A stretch of 64,000 nucleotides of DNA, taken from positions 1 to 64,000 of the forward strand of contig JAEUQF010000230.1 in assembly GCA_016789745.1 (NCBI GenBank), given 5' to 3'. Position numbers and translations under genes: made by a program. The stretch comes from Bryobacterales bacterium (GTDB lineage Bacteria > Acidobacteriota > Terriglobia > Bryobacterales > Bryobacteraceae). Below are positions 59,868-64,000 of this stretch, piece after piece. The notes below the pieces were generated by a model. That model was given only the letters and a program-made list of their open reading frames with translations, did not search any database and was not told the DNA's origin. Positions within the stretch are counted from its first letter, which is position 1, and the number at the start of each line of letters is the position of its first letter.

Positions 59868-60746
59868 TTACGGCCTCCGGTACTTGGCGGGAATGCGATA
59901 GGCCAGCCCGGCATAGCGGAACTCTTCGGCGGCCTTATAGGCGGTACCCTGCGCGGCTATGCGCGCCAGACCTTGCACGTTCTCATGAACCAGTGCGTTG
60001 ATGCTGGCGTCATTGATGGTCTGCAATGCGGGCAGCCGGCGGTTGGTGGCGTCCAGCCGAGCTTTCAATCGCCGCGTCACGGCGTCGTTGGTTGTCTTCA
60101 GTGCCTGGGCCGCCTTCTCCTTGGTGGCCAGCGTGCCGGCGATGTCCATCTGCTTCAGCTGCGGGACGAAGGTCTCCGTGCTTTCGGCATCGCGGCGCCG
60201 CGGGTCCACCGGTTGCCCGAAGTAGTACACCTCCGGAACCAGATGCGGCTTCAGGCCGCTGGCCGTGAACGGCGGCAGGTGATTTTCCAGGGCCGCGGCG
60301 TTCCAGGCATCCTCGGCGGCGCGCCCGGTGTGATACCGATCAAAGACCCGCTCATATTCGATGTAGGGGTTGGGCAGGAACAGCACGCCCGGCTTGTAGT
60401 GGCGAATGTAGAAGATCAACTTGTCGCGCAAGGTGGTGAAGGGAATGTCCGCCAGTTCGCCGGCGCGGTAGCCTAGCGAGATCACTTCCTTCACGCCCAA
60501 CAGGCGCGCCGCCGCTTCGCTCTCTGTTTTGGTGCGCAGCGCTGCCTCTTCCGGCGACAGGTCCCACGCCTCCTTTTCTTCGTTCGACACGCGGATGACG
60601 TGAATGGCCGAACCTTTGGCTGCCATGGCGGCCAAGGTCCCGCCCGCGGCCAGCACATAGTCAGCGGAATCCGCCGTGATCACCAGGACCGTGGGCTGCT
60701 GCGCAAGCGCGCAGACTTGCAGGAAGAGTGCGGCAATCAGCTTCAT
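59868..60746 (-). CDS. PIG-L-family deacetylase-like protein with altered metal motif
   Basis: 292 residues from the ATG at 60746, overlapping the preceding gene by ATGA. A signal peptide (MKLIAALFLQVCALA) is followed by the PIG-L Rossmann-like start, VLVITADSADYVLAAGGTLA. Aligned with the family's PHPDDE motif, ADSADY lacks the metal-binding His and the catalytic-base Asp. Downstream RYHTGRAAEDAW keeps the region that usually gives the third ligand. It may be a binding-only relative or use another metal site. Confidence 0.8.
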   Translation of the reverse strand: MKLIAALFLQVCALAQQPTVLVITADSADYVLAAGGTLAAMAAKGSAIHVIRVSNEEKEAWDLSPEEAALRTKTESEAAARLLGVKEVISLGYRAGELADIPFTTLRDKLIFYIRHYKPGVLFLPNPYIEYERVFDRYHTGRAAEDAWNAAALENHLPPFTASGLKPHLVPEVYYFGQPVDPRRRDAESTETFVPQLKQMDIAGTLATKEKAAQALKTTNDAVTRRLKARLDATNRRLPALQTINDASINALVHENVQGLARIAAQGTAYKAAEEFRYAGLAYRIPAKYRRP

Positions 60747-61654
60747 TGCTTTTGGATGTTCCGCTGCAGATAGTCTTTCAGGCCGGGCAGATGGTCGAAT
60801 TCGTCCATGAAGTAGTAGTCTTCGGCGTACTTCGCGCCCGCCTGTTTGCCGATCTTGCGCGACTGCCAGTTCATGAACCACTCTTCCATCTGTACGGCGA
60901 TGGCCTGGTCATCCAGGTTGGCGAACTCGGGTACAGTCAGATTCTGCTTGGCCAGCGTGGCTTTCAGGGCGCGAGCAGAGGCCGGATGCGCGTACACGTT
61001 TCGATGCGTCTGATAGGCAATCTCCTTGCGCCGCTGCTGCGCTTCGTTGAAGGAGAATGCCCCGTTCGGGGTATGGCCAAGGCCCCAATCCAGCCGCGCC
61101 TTGCCGATGAGATACGCGGCCTGGTGCGGCTGCACGTCCAGCTTGAAATGCTCCGGATGCACGTTGGCCAAGCCCGCCATCCAATAGGCTTCCGCCATCG
61201 CGCGGCCCACGTTCCGATGATCCGGATTCTTCTGGTAGTGCTCCCACGGATTATGGCCCACCACGATGTCCGGCCGCAGTTTGCGAATCAGGAAAATGAG
61301 TTGAGCCCGCAATTCGTTCAAGGGAATGGACGCCGTATAATCGTTGCGCCAGTTGAGGCTGATGACCTCCTTCATTCCCAGCACCTTTGCTGCCGCCACG
61401 CTCTCGCGATGGTTGATGTTGTCGTTCTCGGCCGGCAGTGCGACGCCGTCCTTTTCGTCATTGGAGGCGCGCACGTAGTAAACGTCGTAGCCTTCGTCCA
61501 CGAAGCGTGCTATCAGGCCTCCCATGCCGTAGTCGGTGGTGTGGTCGTCGTGGTGCGGTTGCGGCACCAGCACAACCTTGCCTGGGGGCAACGGTAGTTG
61601 TGGCAGCGTTTGACCGAAGGCCGCGGCCAGAAGAAATGCGAACAGAAAAGCCAT
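60743..61654 (-). CDS. PIG-L-family deacetylase (intact metal motif)
   Basis: 303 residues from the ATG at 61654 with a signal peptide (MAFLFAFLLAAAFG). The metal motif VLVPQPHHDDHTTDYGMGG keeps His and both Asp residues, and NPDHRNVGRAMAEAYWMAG gives the distal His. It probably removes an N-acyl group from an amino-sugar compound in the periplasm using zinc. It is the only one of the three PIG-L-type genes here with a normal active site, and the first gene of the operon ending with the amidase-like gene. Confidence 0.87.
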   Translation of the reverse strand: MAFLFAFLLAAAFGQTLPQLPLPPGKVVLVPQPHHDDHTTDYGMGGLIARFVDEGYDVYYVRASNDEKDGVALPAENDNINHRESVAAAKVLGMKEVISLNWRNDYTASIPLNELRAQLIFLIRKLRPDIVVGHNPWEHYQKNPDHRNVGRAMAEAYWMAGLANVHPEHFKLDVQPHQAAYLIGKARLDWGLGHTPNGAFSFNEAQQRRKEIAYQTHRNVYAHPASARALKATLAKQNLTVPEFANLDDQAIAVQMEEWFMNWQSRKIGKQAGAKYAEDYYFMDEFDHLPGLKDYLQRNIQKQ

Positions 61655-61710
61655 GGCGGTTGGGGGACATCGTAGCACGGTTCCCGCGTTACACTTGGTT
61701 TTCTCTGCCT

Positions 61711-62592
61711 ATGCGCTACCTGCTTCTGCTGTTGATGCCGCTGCTGCTTCCCGGGCAGTCCAAGAGTGTCCTGGTGATCACGTCTACGCCCGGCGATTAC
61801 CTGATGGCGGCCGGTGGGACGTTGGCCTCGCTGATCGAACAGGGCTACACGGTGAACGTCGTGCAGGTTGGCAATGATGAAAAGCGATCGCTTGGGTTGA
61901 GCCCCGCCGACACGCGTCTGGCCAACAACCGCGAGGGCGAAGAAGCCGCGCGCATGCTGGGCATCCGCGAGGTCTTCCTGCTCAATCATAAGAGCGGGGA
62001 ACTTTCGCAGGCTGGCGTGAACGAACTCCGCAACCAGATCTTCGGCATGGTGCGGCATTACAAGCCGCAGATCATCTTCCACCCCGACCCTTGGATTCAC
62101 TATGAGCCGAACCACGACCACTTCTTCACGGCTCGGCCCGCCGAAGAGTTCAGCTACGGCGGCGGACGCTACGTGGGCGAGGAGTTCACCAAGATGGGTC
62201 TGGCGCCGGTTGGCGTGCGGGAGACGTATTACTACTCGCCCTACCGGCCGTATCGCCCCGGCGAAGGTGGCCACAACGCCGCCAAATTCCGGCCTGTGGA
62301 TATCACGAAGCACTTCAACCTGAAGGCTGCGGCACTGCAGAAGCTGGAGACGGCGAATCGTGTGTACGCTTCACAGGTGAAGCAGCGGCTGGAAGCCGCC
62401 GGCAAACCCTCGCGCCTGCTGGCCGAACTCAACCGCGGCTCCATTGCGGAACTGGTACGCGCCTATGTGGAGGAACTCGCCGAAACCATCGGACAGAAGC
62501 ATGGCTTCCGCTATGGCGAAGAGTTCAACTGGCACGGTGGCGGCGGGGGCATTCCGGAGCATATCCGTGAAAAGGCGAAGGAAATCCGTTAG
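61711..62592 (+). CDS. PIG-L-family deacetylase-like protein with altered metal motif (divergent)
   Basis: 293 residues from the ATG at 61711; signal peptide MRYLLLLLMPLLLPG. VLVITSTPGDYLMAAGGTLA corresponds to the family start, but STPGDY replaces PHPDDE, again losing the metal-ligand His and the first Asp. Downstream HYEPNHDHFFTARPAEEF is rich in His and might bind metal differently. It is closest to the 59.9-60.7 kb protein by eye (shared ITADSADY/ITSTPGDY pattern, NDEK or SNEEK segment). It is divergent from the other two. Confidence 0.8.
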   Translation: MRYLLLLLMPLLLPGQSKSVLVITSTPGDYLMAAGGTLASLIEQGYTVNVVQVGNDEKRSLGLSPADTRLANNREGEEAARMLGIREVFLLNHKSGELSQAGVNELRNQIFGMVRHYKPQIIFHPDPWIHYEPNHDHFFTARPAEEFSYGGGRYVGEEFTKMGLAPVGVRETYYYSPYRPYRPGEGGHNAAKFRPVDITKHFNLKAAALQKLETANRVYASQVKQRLEAAGKPSRLLAELNRGSIAELVRAYVEELAETIGQKHGFRYGEEFNWHGGGGGIPEHIREKAKEIR

Positions 62593-62599
62593 CCATACG

Positions 62600-63149
62600 A
62601 TGAGGTGGATCGCGATCGTGGTTCTCCTGGCCGGCATGGCGCGAATGCAGGTCACGCTGACCGAGGCCCCCATCGTCTACTTGACGCCCCCTACCATTTC
62701 GACAATTGCCGGGAACCCGTTGCGCGGGAGTTGGCCCGTCGCGGCTGCCGCATCCCGCAGGTGCCGATGCTTAAGAAACGGCACAACGTCATCCAGGGCC
62801 AGTTCGCCAAGCCCGGCCAGACGGATTGGGCGGTGCTGTGCTCCGTCAAGGGCTTATCGTCCATCCTGGTCTTCTGGGATGCGGAACCGCTGAAGCCTGC
62901 CGTGCTTGCTCCCACGCGGAAGACAACCGCTTTCTGCAGGGCATGGGCAACGGGAAGATGGGCTTCTCCCGGGCCATCGGCGTCGCTACGAAAGCGTTTA
63001 TCCTCGAACGTTACAATGCGTATGGCGGCCCCAAGCCGCCGCCTATCAACCACCAGGGCATTGACGATGCCTTTGTCGAGAAGGCATCCTCAGTCCACTA
63101 CTTCTACTTCTATCGCGGAAAATGGATCGGCCTGCAGGGATCTGACTAA
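62600..63149 (+). pseudogene. Frameshifted exported hypothetical protein
   Basis: The signal peptide (MRWIAIVVLLAGMARMQ) starts at 62600. Sense continues in a second frame from about 62690 (APYHFDNCREPVARELARRG, GQTDWAVLCSVKGLSSILVF) and in a third from about 62915 (AEDNRFLQGMGNGKMGFSRA ... SSVHYFYFYRGKWIGLQGSD) to the stop at 63149. Both shifts are next to C runs, so sequencing error is an alternative to true decay. Family not recognised. It follows the PIG-L-like gene by 7 bp. Confidence 0.6.
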
Positions 63150-63152
63150 GCG

Positions 63153-64000
63153 CTACGGCTCCCGCCCAGGAAACTCCGCCCGGAAACTCACGATCCGTTT
63201 CTGGTCCGCATCGGTGACATATACGGTGCGCCCATCCGGGCCGCCGAAGGTCAGGTTGGTTGGCATCTTGCCCAGCACGTCGATCTCGCGCAGCACCTTG
63301 CCCTCCGGCGATAGCACGACGACCGTGCCCTTGCCGTGCCGCGTGATGTAGAGATTGCCCTTCACATCGCAGCGCATGCCGTCGAAACCGAAGTCCGGGA
63401 AGTCGGCGAGTTTGCGCTTGTTCGTGATGTCGCCGTTCGGCAGAATGTCGAACACCCACACGTTGCGCTGCACGCTCTCGTTCACATAGAGCTTCGACCC
63501 ATCCGGACTCACCTCGATTCCGTTGGTGGTGCCCATATCGGCGGCGATCTTCTTGATGCGTCCCTTGGTGTCGATGCGCCACAGTTGCCCGGTGCTTTCC
63601 TTCCAGTTCGGATCGCTGGCGTACAGCATGCCGTTTGGTGCCATCGCCAGGTCGTTCGGCTGGTTCATGGTGGGCTCATGGGCGAACACCTTGAACTTGC
63701 CCGTCTTGGAATCCATCAGCAGGATGTTGTGGTTACTGTAATCGGCCACGAACATGCGCCCCTTGCGGTCAAAGCGAATGCCGTTGGCCAGCGAGCCCTG
63801 CGTGAACTCCACCAGGATGGTGCCTTTGCCGTCGGGAGTGAACTTGCCGATGGTCGGCTTGCGCTGGTAGCTGACGGCGTAGATGTTGCCGGCCTTGTCC
63901 ACGGCAGGCCCCTCGGCTTCGGCCGTGAAACTGCCCGCGGGTGTGAACGGCGTGGCCTTGTACAAATCCTCAGCGAAGGCGGAACCCATACAGAGAAGAG
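63153..64000 (-). CDS. SMP-30/gluconolactonase-like protein (start beyond window)
   Basis: At least 278 residues; the frame stays open to base 64000 and the visible N-terminus (LLCMGSAFAEDL) is the end of a signal peptide, so the true start lies outside. It is a six-bladed propeller: FTAEAEGPAVDKAGNIYAVS, NQPNDLAMAPNGMLYASDP, TNGIEVSPDGSKLYVNES and FGFDGMRCDVKGNLYI carry the Glu, Asn and Asp positions that bind the divalent metal. It would open sugar lactones in the periplasm. Confidence 0.85.
   Translation of the reverse strand, partial: LLCMGSAFAEDLYKATPFTPAGSFTAEAEGPAVDKAGNIYAVSYQRKPTIGKFTPDGKGTILVEFTQGSLANGIRFDRKGRMFVADYSNHNILLMDSKTGKFKVFAHEPTMNQPNDLAMAPNGMLYASDPNWKESTGQLWRIDTKGRIKKIAADMGTTNGIEVSPDGSKLYVNESVQRNVWVFDILPNGDITNKRKLADFPDFGFDGMRCDVKGNLYITRHGKGTVVVLSPEGKVLREIDVLGKMPTNLTFGGPDGRTVYVTDADQKRIVSFRAEFPGREP

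Overview
The window looks like chromosome of a GC-rich acidobacterium of the Solibacter/Bryobacter type. The evidence is family content: two ECF sigma factor / TPR Ser-Thr kinase pairs, an Oar-like TonB-dependent carrier (broken), Tat-exported sugar isomerase and Gfo/Idh/MocA proteins, a propeller sensor kinase, a VPEP-type PEP-CTERM protein, an ELWxxDGT repeat protein and several small proteins I recall only from Acidobacteria. No phage, insertion sequence, tRNA, rRNA or CRISPR was seen. Species is not assignable from this alone.

Layout. 1-450: tandem array of tiny secreted-peptide genes (182-bp unit), followed by a conserved small protein and an XRE/S24-like regulator. 1.9-6.5 kb: ubiX-pheA, then on the minus strand a sugar kinase, a membrane-anchored protein and a DAHP synthase preceded by what looks like a complete Phe/Tyr transcription attenuator. 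6.6-15.4 kb: LTXXQ-type periplasmic proteins, rmuC, an exported isomerase, a giant sensor kinase with its response regulator, and larA with a structured leader. 15.4-21.3 kb: ECF sigma, TPR kinase, a Gly-rich small protein and a convergent cytoplasmic subtilase. 21.4-25.9 kb: an arginase-like protein, a TPR protein and glnE. 25.9-26.5 kb: a gene-free stretch holding two related small RNAs in tandem. 26.5-30.7 kb: sugar-processing exported proteins, a phosphodiesterase and a methyltransferase. 30.7-34.2 kb: a decayed TonB-dependent carrier. 34.4-41.5 kb: heavy-metal RND efflux operon and a convergent Ni/Co exporter. 41.6-45.8 kb: deoC, GAF-GAF-SpoIIE phosphatase, lysA and a broken HEAT-like gene. 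45.8-49.5 kb: the second kinase/ECF pair. 49.5-64 kb: PEP-CTERM and ELWxxDGT surface proteins, FAH-family hydrolase, PQQ-propeller protein, a baeRF-like protein, a beta-helix protein, an amidase-like protein, three PIG-L-type proteins (two with altered metal motifs), a frameshifted secreted protein and an SMP-30 lactonase cut by the window end.

How the parts work together. Aromatic amino-acid synthesis is represented at its entry (DAHP synthase, apparently attenuated) and at the phenylalanine branch (pheA). Nitrogen control is represented by glnE, and lysine/cell-wall synthesis by lysA. Surface and regulatory genes dominate the rest. The best novel leads are the secreted-peptide array, the covarying tandem small RNAs with CCCAG loops, the DAHP synthase attenuator, the ECF-kinase-Gly-rich protein-subtilase neighbourhood, and a repeated layout in which a -10-like hexamer lies 6-8 nt before the start codon, suggesting leaderless mRNAs. 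All functions are read from sequence by eye; no search or folding program was run.
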